Shown in pieces: positions 1 through 5,093 of a DNA stretch of 5,093 nucleotides. This DNA comes from Cyclobacteriaceae bacterium (GTDB taxonomy: Bacteria > Bacteroidota > Bacteroidia > Cytophagales > Cyclobacteriaceae), in NCBI GenBank assembly GCA_029880385.1, contig JAOUOM010000218.1:1-5093 (forward strand), in the 5' to 3' direction. Each line of letters opens with the position of its first letter. Within the stretch, counting starts at the first letter, position 1. A program made the position numbers and the translations under genes. The notes below the pieces were generated by a model. It saw only the letters and a list, made by a program, of their open reading frames with translations, did not search any database and was not told where the DNA came from.

Positions 1-419
1 GGAATCAACAATCCGGAAACCAGAAAACCTTCTTCTACCGGATGGTTTCGGATGACACAAAATGTAAACTCCGTTGCCAGTCCGACCGCATAGGATACAA
101 TGATGATCGGAATCACCAGCGTGGCACCTACCAAAAACTTGTCTATCAAAGCAGCATCCACTCCTGTTGCCAGAAAATGTTGATGACCCACATTCCAGAT
201 ACCAAAAATAAGACTTGGCACGAGGGCAATAATAACGGTCATCATAAGCCGCTTCAAATCGGCAGCATCCCGCACCTGTACCCCCGTTTTGCGGGTGGTT
301 TCGGCAGGGGCAAAGAAAATAGTCCGGTGCCCTTCATAAATGGGGTGGAACTTTTCCCACTTCCCTCCTTTTTCAAAGTTGGGCTTTATTTTATCGAAAG
401 CGTTTTGTAAAAACTTCAT
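1..419 (-). CDS. nqrB: NqrB, Na+-translocating NADH:quinone reductase subunit B (N-terminal part, runs off left edge)
   Basis: NqrB is a membrane subunit of the sodium-pumping NADH:quinone oxidoreductase. In the family it carries a covalently bound FMN and takes part in quinone reduction and Na+ transport. Only the first 139 codons are inside the window. They begin MKFLQNAFDKIKPNFEKGGK, a typical NqrB amphipathic N-terminus, followed by VRDAADLKRLMM (residues 49-60). A first hydrophobic segment lies at about 58-78 and a second at about 95-118. The conserved stretch NHPVEEGFLVSGLLI (125-139) matches the family's E-x-N/E-EGF region. The FMN-attachment threonine lies further downstream and cannot be checked. 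The ATG at 419 is nine bases after the nqrA stop, so the two genes are surely co-transcribed. An AGGGGA run touches the ATG directly, too close for a normal Shine-Dalgarno. The reading frame is open to the left edge with no stop. Confidence 0.95.
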   Translation of the reverse strand, partial: MKFLQNAFDKIKPNFEKGGKWEKFHPIYEGHRTIFFAPAETTRKTGVQVRDAADLKRLMMTVIIALVPSLIFGIWNVGHQHFLATGVDAALIDKFLVGATLVIPIIIVSYAVGLATEFTFCVIRNHPVEEGFLVSGLLI

Positions 420-428
420 TCCCCTATA

Positions 429-1796
429 TTAACTATGTCGTATTAAATCAATTCCTTCTCGAAGCAGTTCCTGCAGGTGGTTTTTTGACACGTCAATAAA
501 CTCACACAATGCCACATCCTCTTCAATCAACTCATATATGCCCAGGTTTTCCATTGAATCAAAATCATTGGCTATTATGGATTTGAACAGGTAGGTAGGC
601 AGGATATCCATCGGCACCACTTTTTCAAATGATCCCGTTACTACAAAACCTCTTTCTTCCCCATGTGTGTTGGTGTCCAGCACACGCTCCCGGGTGGGTG
701 ATAGGAAAGACAAAAGGCCAAATGCTTTATGAAAACTCAGCTTTTTGGTGCTCGGTAAAATCCAGCCCATAAATTCCTCTTTATCTCCTTCCGGTATTAC
801 CGTAACCTGATGGTGATAAAAGCCCAGGAATCCTTCTCCGCCGATTTTCTCCCCTGTGAGCACATTGCCGGAAATAACCCTGACGTTTGCCTTTTCGGTT
901 AATTGCCCCTCCAGCATTTTGTTTACCATCGCACCAGCGATCGTTTTTACGTAGTGAGGCTGCTTTACCTCGCTTCCGGTAATTGCCACCACGCGGGAAG
1001 CATCATATTTTCCCTCAAGGAACAATTTTCCGATCTGGGCTACGCCAACTGCATCCACGGTCCATACGATTTCCCCCTTATTGATCGGGCTGATGTGATG
1101 GATCTGTGTGCCTACATTTCCAGCCGGATGCGGGCCATTAAATGTGTTAATCTGAACGCCCTGTGCATGGGCAAATACCTGAGGGACTTCAGACCTGCCA
1201 TCCAGGCTCAGGTAAATATGACCGGATGTAAATTTTTTCAAAATATTCAAGCCGGCCTGAAAAGCCGCTTCCTGTCCTTCGAGCAATAACGCTACATCCG
1301 GAGCTAATGGGTGTGAATCAAAAGCGGATATAAAAATGGCCCTGGGGCTGTCGGCCGGATTGGCGACTATCCCAAATGGCCGTTGAATGATCATCGGCCA
1401 TACACCACTTTCTGTCATCTGCTTCTGGGCTGCTTCCCTGCTCAAATTGGCAATATCAGAAATGGAATATTTCTGAAAGGCGACATAGTCCGTTGACGTA
1501 TCTGCGTGAATTTTGATTTCAAGGAGTTTTCTTTTCTCCCCTCTTTTTATTTCTGCCACTTCCCCACTTACAGGCGATGTATAGAGCACCTCTTCCATCA
1601 GTTTATCCAACATCAGGGGGGTGCCGGCCTTCACTTTGTCGCCCTCTTTTACGAGGACCCGCGGCCGTGATAATGCCTTGAAATCAGTGGGTTTAAGTGC
1701 GAATGTTTCGGGTTGTTGTATTTCTACGACTTTTTTCTCGGCTTTTCCTGCGAGATGAATGTCAAAACCCTTCTTTAACTTGATGGTATGAGACAT
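429..1796 (-). CDS. nqrA: NqrA, Na+-translocating NADH:quinone reductase subunit A
   Basis: NqrA is the cytoplasmic-side, cofactor-poor subunit of the Na+-NQR complex, implicated in quinone binding and related to RnfC. The predicted product has 455 residues, close to the family's roughly 450. It opens MSHTIKLKKGFDIHLAGKAE, the usual NqrA start. A biotinyl/lipoyl-like segment follows (VKEGDKVKAGTPL about 49-61, SPVSGEVAEI about 74-83). Also present are QRPFGIVANPADSPRAIFIS (138-157), GPHPAGNVGTQIHHISPIN (221-239), GFLGFYHHQVTVIPEG (322-337) and the C-terminal ALCEFIDVSK (429-438). The RnfC CxxCxxC iron-sulfur clusters are absent, as expected for NqrA. The frame stays open upstream to a GTG at 1832, adding 12 residues (MTNFEEDVQLKH). 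I prefer the ATG at 1796 because it matches the family N-terminus and because a candidate -7 element covers the GTG. nqrB follows after nine bases. Confidence 0.97.
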   Translation of the reverse strand: MSHTIKLKKGFDIHLAGKAEKKVVEIQQPETFALKPTDFKALSRPRVLVKEGDKVKAGTPLMLDKLMEEVLYTSPVSGEVAEIKRGEKRKLLEIKIHADTSTDYVAFQKYSISDIANLSREAAQKQMTESGVWPMIIQRPFGIVANPADSPRAIFISAFDSHPLAPDVALLLEGQEAAFQAGLNILKKFTSGHIYLSLDGRSEVPQVFAHAQGVQINTFNGPHPAGNVGTQIHHISPINKGEIVWTVDAVGVAQIGKLFLEGKYDASRVVAITGSEVKQPHYVKTIAGAMVNKMLEGQLTEKANVRVISGNVLTGEKIGGEGFLGFYHHQVTVIPEGDKEEFMGWILPSTKKLSFHKAFGLLSFLSPTRERVLDTNTHGEERGFVVTGSFEKVVPMDILPTYLFKSIIANDFDSMENLGIYELIEEDVALCEFIDVSKNHLQELLREGIDLIRHS

Positions 1797-1831
1797 GTGT
1801 TTTAGTTGGACGTCTTCTTCAAAATTGGTCA

Positions 1832-1873
1832 CAAAAATAGCAAAAAAATGTACAAAAGAAATGTTTGTGGCAA
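1832..1873 (-). promoter_or_regulatory. Candidate promoter region for the nqr operon
   Basis: The 126 bases between the ispH stop and the nqrA ATG hold two overlapping matches to the Bacteroidota sigma-ABfr promoter (TTTG, 17-23 bases, TAnnTTTG). On the minus strand TATTTTTG (1839-1832) is a full -7 match, but its nearest TTG is only 13 bases upstream (1855-1853), which is too short. An alternative pairs TTG (1873-1871) with TACATTTT (1852-1845) at an 18-base spacing, with one mismatch in the -7. Either would give a short leader before 1796. The surrounding sequence is rich in A and T, so chance matches are possible. This is a pattern match only. Confidence 0.35.
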
Positions 1874-1922
1874 TTCTCTGACCACATAATAAAATTGATT
1901 TTTTTGCTTGTTTTAGCGGTTT

Positions 1923-2807
1923 TTATGACATATAAAATGCCTCCACTGCCCCTGAAACCCTTTCCATCAGCCAACGGGGAGTAGATGTCGCTCCGCAAAT
2001 ACCCACATGGTCGTTTTTGCCTATCCATTTCGGGTCTAATTCCCCCTGGTTTTCGATAAAATAACTTCGGGGATTGTGCTTTTTGCATACCTCATACAGT
2101 GCCTTTCCGTTTGAGCTTTTTTTGCCTGCCACAAAAAGGATCACATCATGCTCTTTCGAAAATTTCTCCATCTGTGGCTCACGATTTGATACCTGTCGGC
2201 AAATACTGTCATTGGCATCAAAGTCCGCATCCGTTACCGAGCCCTTTTGTGCTCTGATTTTCTCCTCAATCAACGACTTGATCCGGTAAAACCCTTCGGT
2301 ACTCTTGGTAGTCTGGCTATACAGCGAAACGGGTCGTGAAAAATCAATTTTCATCAAATCTTCCTCTCCTGCTATTACAATGGCCGTATTTGAGGTTTGG
2401 CCCGTCAAGCCTTCAACCTCCGCATGGCCGGGTTTTCCGTAAATCACAACCTGACCGCCATTTGTCCGCATGTCATCATAGGAGTGTTTGACCCGGTTTT
2501 GCAGTTTCAACACCACCGGACACGAAGCGTCTATCAGCTCAATATTATTTTCAAGGGCAATTTGGTAGGTTTCCGGTGGCTCACCGTGTGCCCGGATCAG
2601 GACTTTGCAGTCATGGATTTGACGGAGATAATCCCGGTCGATGATTTGAAGCCCCTTTTGACGCAAACGCTCCACTTCCATGGCATTGTGAACAATGTCG
2701 CCAAGGCAATACAAACCATTCCCCTCATCGAGCTCATCTTCGGCCATTTGAATGGCAAATTCCACTCCAAAGCAATAACCGGAATTTACATCGATATCAA
2801 TTTTCAT
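1923..2807 (-). CDS. ispH: IspH, 4-hydroxy-3-methylbut-2-enyl diphosphate reductase
   Basis: IspH (LytB) catalyses the last step of the MEP pathway, reducing HMBPP to isopentenyl and dimethylallyl diphosphate with an iron-sulfur cluster in the cytoplasm. The product has 294 residues, normal for the compact bacterial form. The three cluster cysteines are visible: C12 in NSGYCFGV, C96 in DASCPVV and C203 in DSICRQVSNREPQ. Substrate-binding positions are also present: H40 in DIVHNAMEVE, H74 in RAHGEPP, H128 and E130 in GKPGHAEVEG (E130 corresponds to the catalytic E126 of E. coli), T167 in SQTTKST, SSN at 231-233 and the C-terminal GATSTPRWL. The ATG at 2807 puts C12 at its usual distance from the N-terminus. 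The gene follows cmk after 73 bases with no evident terminator, so it is probably the last gene of the fabD-cmk unit. A cmk/ispH association is known in other bacteria. Confidence 0.97.
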   Translation of the reverse strand: MKIDIDVNSGYCFGVEFAIQMAEDELDEGNGLYCLGDIVHNAMEVERLRQKGLQIIDRDYLRQIHDCKVLIRAHGEPPETYQIALENNIELIDASCPVVLKLQNRVKHSYDDMRTNGGQVVIYGKPGHAEVEGLTGQTSNTAIVIAGEEDLMKIDFSRPVSLYSQTTKSTEGFYRIKSLIEEKIRAQKGSVTDADFDANDSICRQVSNREPQMEKFSKEHDVILFVAGKKSSNGKALYEVCKKHNPRSYFIENQGELDPKWIGKNDHVGICGATSTPRWLMERVSGAVEAFYMS

Positions 2808-2880
2808 GTTTTATAATCATTAAGCGAACAAAAAACGTCAAATGCCCCTTCTTCCTTTACCAAACCCTACATTTTCCTTG

Positions 2881-3561
2881 TCAACATCCTATTCTTTTCC
2901 TGGCCATACCTACTATCTGGTGTACCTGCTGGTCAAACGTTATGGATGTCGTATCCAATTCAATGGCATCGCTGGCCATTTGCAAAGGGCTGTCTTCCCG
3001 TGAGGTATCCAAACGATCCCTTTCGTTAAGATTTGCCAGGATGCTTTTATAGTCGGCCAAAATACCTGCTTCATTCAATTCTTTTTCCCTACGACGTGCC
3101 CGCTCGGCAACATCCGCAATCATAAAGATTTTCAATTCTGCCCGGGGAAACACGACAGTCGCAATGTCCCTTCCGTCCATTACGATGCCCCCCTGGCTAC
3201 CGTAAGCTTGTTGCTGTGCAACCATCTTTCGTCTTACCTCCGGTATTGCCGCTATCTGGCTGACCAACTGACTGACATTCGGTGTGCGAATTTCTTTTTC
3301 CACGTCCTTCCCGTTCAGGTGGATGTGTGACCGCCCTGTTGAAGGATTCAGTGCGAAAGTCAGTTCAATTTTTTCCAACGCCCTTTTCACCTCCTCTTCA
3401 TCCCGTATGTCAATGCCATTTTCACCCATATATAAAGTGACGGCCCTGTACATGGCACCGGAATCCACGTAGACATACCCAAGTTGGCGTGCCACTTCCC
3501 TGGCAGTCGAGCTTTTGCCAGTTCCGGAGTACCCATCAATTGCGATGACGATGGTTTTCAT
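2881..3561 (-). CDS. cmk: Cytidylate (CMP/dCMP) kinase
   Basis: Cytidylate kinase transfers phosphate from ATP to CMP or dCMP, giving CDP/dCDP for nucleotide pools and hence the CTP used for phospholipid activation. The product has 226 residues, the normal length for the short bacterial form. The P-loop is GYSGTGKS at residues 10-17. DSGAMYRAVT (33-42) is the CMP-site motif. R110 in IPEVRRKM and the DGRDIATVVFP motif (129-139) contact the nucleotide. The lid and C-terminal region carries RDRLDTSREDSPL (181-193), with D185 and R188 matching the E. coli positions, and then AIELDTTS. The ATG at 3561 shares its A with the TGA stop of the small lipoprotein gene upstream (TGATG), which implies coupled translation. 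No Shine-Dalgarno is evident. ispH follows 73 bases downstream. Confidence 0.97.
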   Translation of the reverse strand: MKTIVIAIDGYSGTGKSSTAREVARQLGYVYVDSGAMYRAVTLYMGENGIDIRDEEEVKRALEKIELTFALNPSTGRSHIHLNGKDVEKEIRTPNVSQLVSQIAAIPEVRRKMVAQQQAYGSQGGIVMDGRDIATVVFPRAELKIFMIADVAERARRREKELNEAGILADYKSILANLNERDRLDTSREDSPLQMASDAIELDTTSITFDQQVHQIVGMARKRIGC

Positions 3562-3707
3562 CAGCAGTCCTTAATCGGGCAAGGCATTGGCTTCCCTTTT
3601 TTGGGTGTTCCTCTATACCGTGCGGGTTGCTTGGCACAGGCATCCAACGAGAGGATTAGACCAACGAAGGAAAGAACGATCAATATTTTTTTCACCTGTT
3701 TCATCAT
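3561..3707 (-). CDS. Tiny putative lipoprotein (48 residues), unknown function
   Basis: This short open reading frame fills the gap between fabD and cmk exactly. Its first ATG (3707-3705) overlaps the fabD TAA by one base, and its TGA (3563-3561) overlaps the cmk ATG by one base. The product starts MMKQVKK, then has a hydrophobic stretch (about residues 8-21) ending in LDAC, which reads as a signal peptidase II lipobox with the modified cysteine at C24. Aspartate at -2 is not the commonest choice but leaves L-x-A-C intact. The predicted mature peptide is only 25 residues, basic and rich in proline, starts CAKQPARYRGTPKKG and ends CPIKDC, so it carries two further cysteines (C43, C48). I know of no function. 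Similar tiny basic lipoproteins are, to my recollection, seen in Bacteroidota. A second ATG at 3704 could be the real start, removing one residue. It would probably sit in the periplasm on the inner or outer membrane. Confidence 0.72.
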   Translation of the reverse strand: MMKQVKKILIVLSFVGLILSLDACAKQPARYRGTPKKGKPMPCPIKDC

Positions 3708-4579
3708 TAAAAACTGGCAACTTCAGACTCACGCTCGATTTTTTTCACCAGGCCCTGCAGTACTTTTCCCGGTCCGGACTCGATAAAATGTGTGGCTCCG
3801 TCTGCCACCATTTGCCGGACACTCTGCGTCCATCGTACGGGAGCTGTCAGTTGTGTTATCAGATTGGCTTTTATTTCACCTACATCCGTATGTCCTTTTG
3901 CATCCACATTTTGGTAAATAGAACAAACAGGAGCAGAAAATGTTGTGGCGTGGATAGCGGCAGCCAGTTCTTCACGCGCTGGTTCCATTAATGGCGAATG
4001 AAACGCCCCGCCAACGGGCAATACCAACGCGCGTTTGGCACCGGCTGCTTTCATATGTTCACATGCAGCATTTACCGCATCTACTTCCCCTGAAATCACA
4101 AGCTGTCCGGGACAGTTATAATTGGCGGCAACCACAATACCGCCTGTATCCTGACAGATTTTCTCAACCACCTCATCCTCAAGCCCCAAAACTGCCGCCA
4201 TGGTTGATGGCTGCAACTCACAGGCTTTTTGCATGGCCATGGCCCGCTGAAATACCAGGCGCAATCCATCCTCAAACGAAAGAGCTCCGGCAGCCACCAG
4301 TGCAGAAAACTCCCCAAGGGAATGACCGGCTACCATATCCGGCTGAAATCCTTCCTTTACCCTGGCATTGATGACACTGTGCAAAAAAATAGCGGGCTGC
4401 GTTACTCGTGTCTGCTTGAGCTCTTCTTCCGTTCCTTCAAACATGACCTTTGTGATTTCAAAACCCAGGACATCATTGGCTTTTTCAAAAAGTTCCTTTG
4501 CCTGTGGGTAGGATTCAAAAATATCTTTGCCCATACCCGGAAACTGTGCCCCCTGTCCAGGGAAAATAAATGCTCTCAT
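3707..4579 (-). CDS. fabD: FabD, malonyl-CoA:acyl carrier protein transacylase
   Basis: FabD moves malonyl groups from coenzyme A to acyl carrier protein, supplying the extender unit for type II fatty acid synthesis in the cytoplasm. The product has 290 residues, normal for the free-standing enzyme. FPGQGAQFPGMG (6-17) is the oxyanion-hole motif. TQPAIF (60-65) follows. GHSLGE (85-90) carries the nucleophile S87. R112 in FQRAMAMQ is the malonate carboxylate-binding arginine. GAFHSPLM (191-198) carries the catalytic H194. Q243 in LITQLTAPVRW and the C-terminal ESGPGKVLQGLVKKI (267-281) are also typical. The start at 4579 places the GQGAQ motif at its normal position near the N-terminus. The stop codon overlaps the next gene's ATG (TAATG). 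The gene lies 30 bases after the DCC-family gene. It is not next to fabH, fabG or acpP inside this window, unlike the classic fab cluster. Confidence 0.98.
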   Translation of the reverse strand: MRAFIFPGQGAQFPGMGKDIFESYPQAKELFEKANDVLGFEITKVMFEGTEEELKQTRVTQPAIFLHSVINARVKEGFQPDMVAGHSLGEFSALVAAGALSFEDGLRLVFQRAMAMQKACELQPSTMAAVLGLEDEVVEKICQDTGGIVVAANYNCPGQLVISGEVDAVNAACEHMKAAGAKRALVLPVGGAFHSPLMEPAREELAAAIHATTFSAPVCSIYQNVDAKGHTDVGEIKANLITQLTAPVRWTQSVRQMVADGATHFIESGPGKVLQGLVKKIERESEVASF

Positions 4580-4585
4580 AATACG

Positions 4586-4601
4586 TTGATTAATTTATCA
4601 A
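4586..4601. promoter_or_regulatory. Near-perfect 16-bp palindrome in the gap upstream of fabD
   Basis: TTGATTAATTTATCAA reads nearly the same on both strands: seven of eight base pairs are symmetric, with five-base arms TTGAT/ATCAA. It lies in the 30-base gap between the DCC-family gene and fabD, 7 bases before the fabD ATG. It could be an operator or a weak hairpin near the ribosome-binding region. It lacks the GC-rich stem and following T-run expected of a terminator. The region is AT-rich, so this may be chance. Confidence 0.2.
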
Positions 4602-4609
4602 TAGCAAAA

Positions 4610-5044
4610 CTAGGGAACAATCCATGATTCGGGAAACCTGTTTTCATTTCCCGGCCCAAAAACCCTGCATGAATCCGTTTTCCCAAACCAGTTGTACCGG
4701 TGATTGGCCACAAAATCATACAGCAAATCCCGCCATTTTCGCGGGATCAGTTTGCCGGCATATAACAGTGGCCATCCGCCATTCAAGTGGCGAACAATCT
4801 CCAAAACGGCCTCACTTTTTTCAAAAAAGATTCCTCCTTTTATCACCACGATGCTATGGGGCTCGTCATACCGCAGGCCACGTTGCTCCATAAATTGACG
4901 TGCCGAACCCGACTGAAGTGATGAAAACAAAAACCGTCCATCCGGATCCCGGTCAATGATGAATTGTACGGCACCATGGCACAAATGGCAAACCCCGTCA
5001 AATAAGACAAGGTATCCTTCCTTTATTTGAGGATTTGTACCCAT
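4610..5044 (-). CDS. DCC-family (DUF393) thiol-disulfide oxidoreductase-like protein
   Basis: The product has 144 residues, the usual size for the DCC (DUF393) family, which is predicted from its conserved cysteines to have thiol-disulfide redox activity. No substrate is established for the family. The signature is visible near the N-terminus: LFDGVCHLC at 14-22, with D16 and the CxxC pair C19/C22, then FIIDRDPDGRF and FSSLQS (40-45). The C-terminal family block is FVANHRYNWFGKTDSCRV (111-128), with a third cysteine at C126. There is no signal peptide, so it is probably cytoplasmic. The ATG at 5044 is the only in-frame start that leaves the DGVC motif at its usual distance. It is the first complete gene of the run leading into fabD, 30 bases ahead of it, and is probably co-transcribed, though a functional tie to FabD is not shown. 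Confidence 0.93.
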   Translation of the reverse strand: MGTNPQIKEGYLVLFDGVCHLCHGAVQFIIDRDPDGRFLFSSLQSGSARQFMEQRGLRYDEPHSIVVIKGGIFFEKSEAVLEIVRHLNGGWPLLYAGKLIPRKWRDLLYDFVANHRYNWFGKTDSCRVFGPGNENRFPESWIVP

Positions 5045-5093
5045 CCATTATAGGTCTTTGCGGGATTGGATGTGGACAATACGTCAAACGTAA
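5023..5093 (-). CDS. Possible C-terminal end of an upstream gene (runs off right edge)
   Basis: A minus-strand frame open from the right edge encodes TFDVLSTSNPAKTYNGWVQI followed by LK and a TAA stop at 5025-5023. The residue composition is protein-like. If real, it would overlap the first 22 bases of the DCC-family gene. I do not recognise the sequence, and only 22 codons are visible, so an open frame of this length by chance is quite possible. It competes with the promoter reading of the same bases. Confidence 0.22.
   Translation of the reverse strand, partial: TFDVLSTSNPAKTYNGWVQILK
5085..5092 (-). promoter_or_regulatory. Candidate -7 promoter element ahead of the DCC-family/fabD gene run
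   Basis: TACGTTTG on the minus strand is an exact match to the Bacteroidota -7 consensus TAnnTTTG. It lies 40 bases before the ATG at 5044, a normal leader length once the start of transcription is placed a few bases downstream. The matching -33 element would lie beyond the right edge and cannot be seen. The match alone is short, so confidence is limited. Confidence 0.33.

Noticed and set aside
42..410. Plus-strand 122-residue frame opposite nqrB
   Set aside because: It is antisense to a clearly conserved NqrB sequence and has no recognisable protein character.
429..1796. RnfC rather than NqrA identity
   Set aside because: No CxxCxxC iron-sulfur motifs are present, the C-terminus follows NqrA, and an NqrB start follows nine bases downstream.
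1840..1922. Rho-independent terminator after ispH
   Set aside because: There are T-rich runs but no preceding stable GC-rich stem. The only inverted matches are three to five bases long and widely spaced.
1819..2088. Minus-strand 89-residue frame overlapping the ispH 3' end and the nqrA upstream gap
   Set aside because: It overlaps ispH out of frame for most of its length, its tail runs through the promoter-like AT-rich gap as Phe/Cys-rich low-complexity residues, and it resembles no family I know.
2808..2880. Possible separate promoter or terminator between cmk and ispH
   Set aside because: TAGGGTTTG has three rather than two bases between TA and TTTG. The TATAAAAC close to the ispH ATG leaves no room for a leader. 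No GC-rich hairpin with a T-run is present. I treat the gap as an intra-operon spacer.
3484..3991. Plus-strand frames of 100 and 134 residues across the cmk/lipoprotein/fabD junctions
   Set aside because: They are antisense to three well-supported frames and have no domain-like sequence. The minus-strand frames explain the interval exactly.
3991..4627. Plus-strand frames of 126 and 132 residues and a second minus-strand frame of 73 residues inside fabD
   Set aside because: They are shadows of fabD. The FabD motifs are intact along the full length, so no second gene or frameshift is needed.
1..5093. Mobile element, CRISPR array, tRNA/rRNA or toxin-antitoxin/defence system
   Set aside because: I saw no terminal inverted repeats, transposase, spaced direct repeats, tRNA-like folds or defence-type domains. 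The window is filled with conserved housekeeping genes on one strand.

Overview
The window looks like a chromosomal housekeeping segment from a member of the Bacteroidota, probably a marine or Cytophagales-like lineage. This rests on three things: the flavour of the IspH, NqrA and NqrB proteins, matches to the TAnnTTTG-type -7 promoter element of this phylum, and the lack of good Shine-Dalgarno sites. The assignment is an inference from recall, not a database search. Every gene I can support lies on the minus strand, so transcription runs from right to left.

Right to left, the layout is: a DCC-family (DUF393) thiol-disulfide oxidoreductase-like protein (5044-4610); fabD, malonyl-CoA:ACP transacylase (4579-3707); a 48-codon lipoprotein gene shorter than usual annotation cut-offs (3707-3561); cmk, cytidylate kinase (3561-2881); and ispH, the last enzyme of the MEP isoprenoid pathway (2807-1923). 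A 126-base gap containing candidate promoter elements follows. Then come nqrA (1796-429) and the first 139 codons of nqrB (419 to the left edge), the first two genes of an operon for the Na+-translocating NADH:quinone reductase. The remaining nqr genes should lie beyond the left edge.

The first five genes are tightly spaced and probably form one transcription unit. fabD, the small lipoprotein gene and cmk overlap by one base at each junction (TAATG and TGATG), which suggests translational coupling. The unit combines precursor supply for fatty acids (FabD), CDP for nucleotides and phospholipid activation (Cmk) and isoprenoids (IspH). NQR is a respiratory sodium pump whose quinone substrate itself needs an isoprenoid tail.

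I see no mobile element, CRISPR array, tRNA, rRNA or defence system. The item most worth a second look is the tiny cysteine-ended lipoprotein between fabD and cmk. I found no convincing new multi-gene system.
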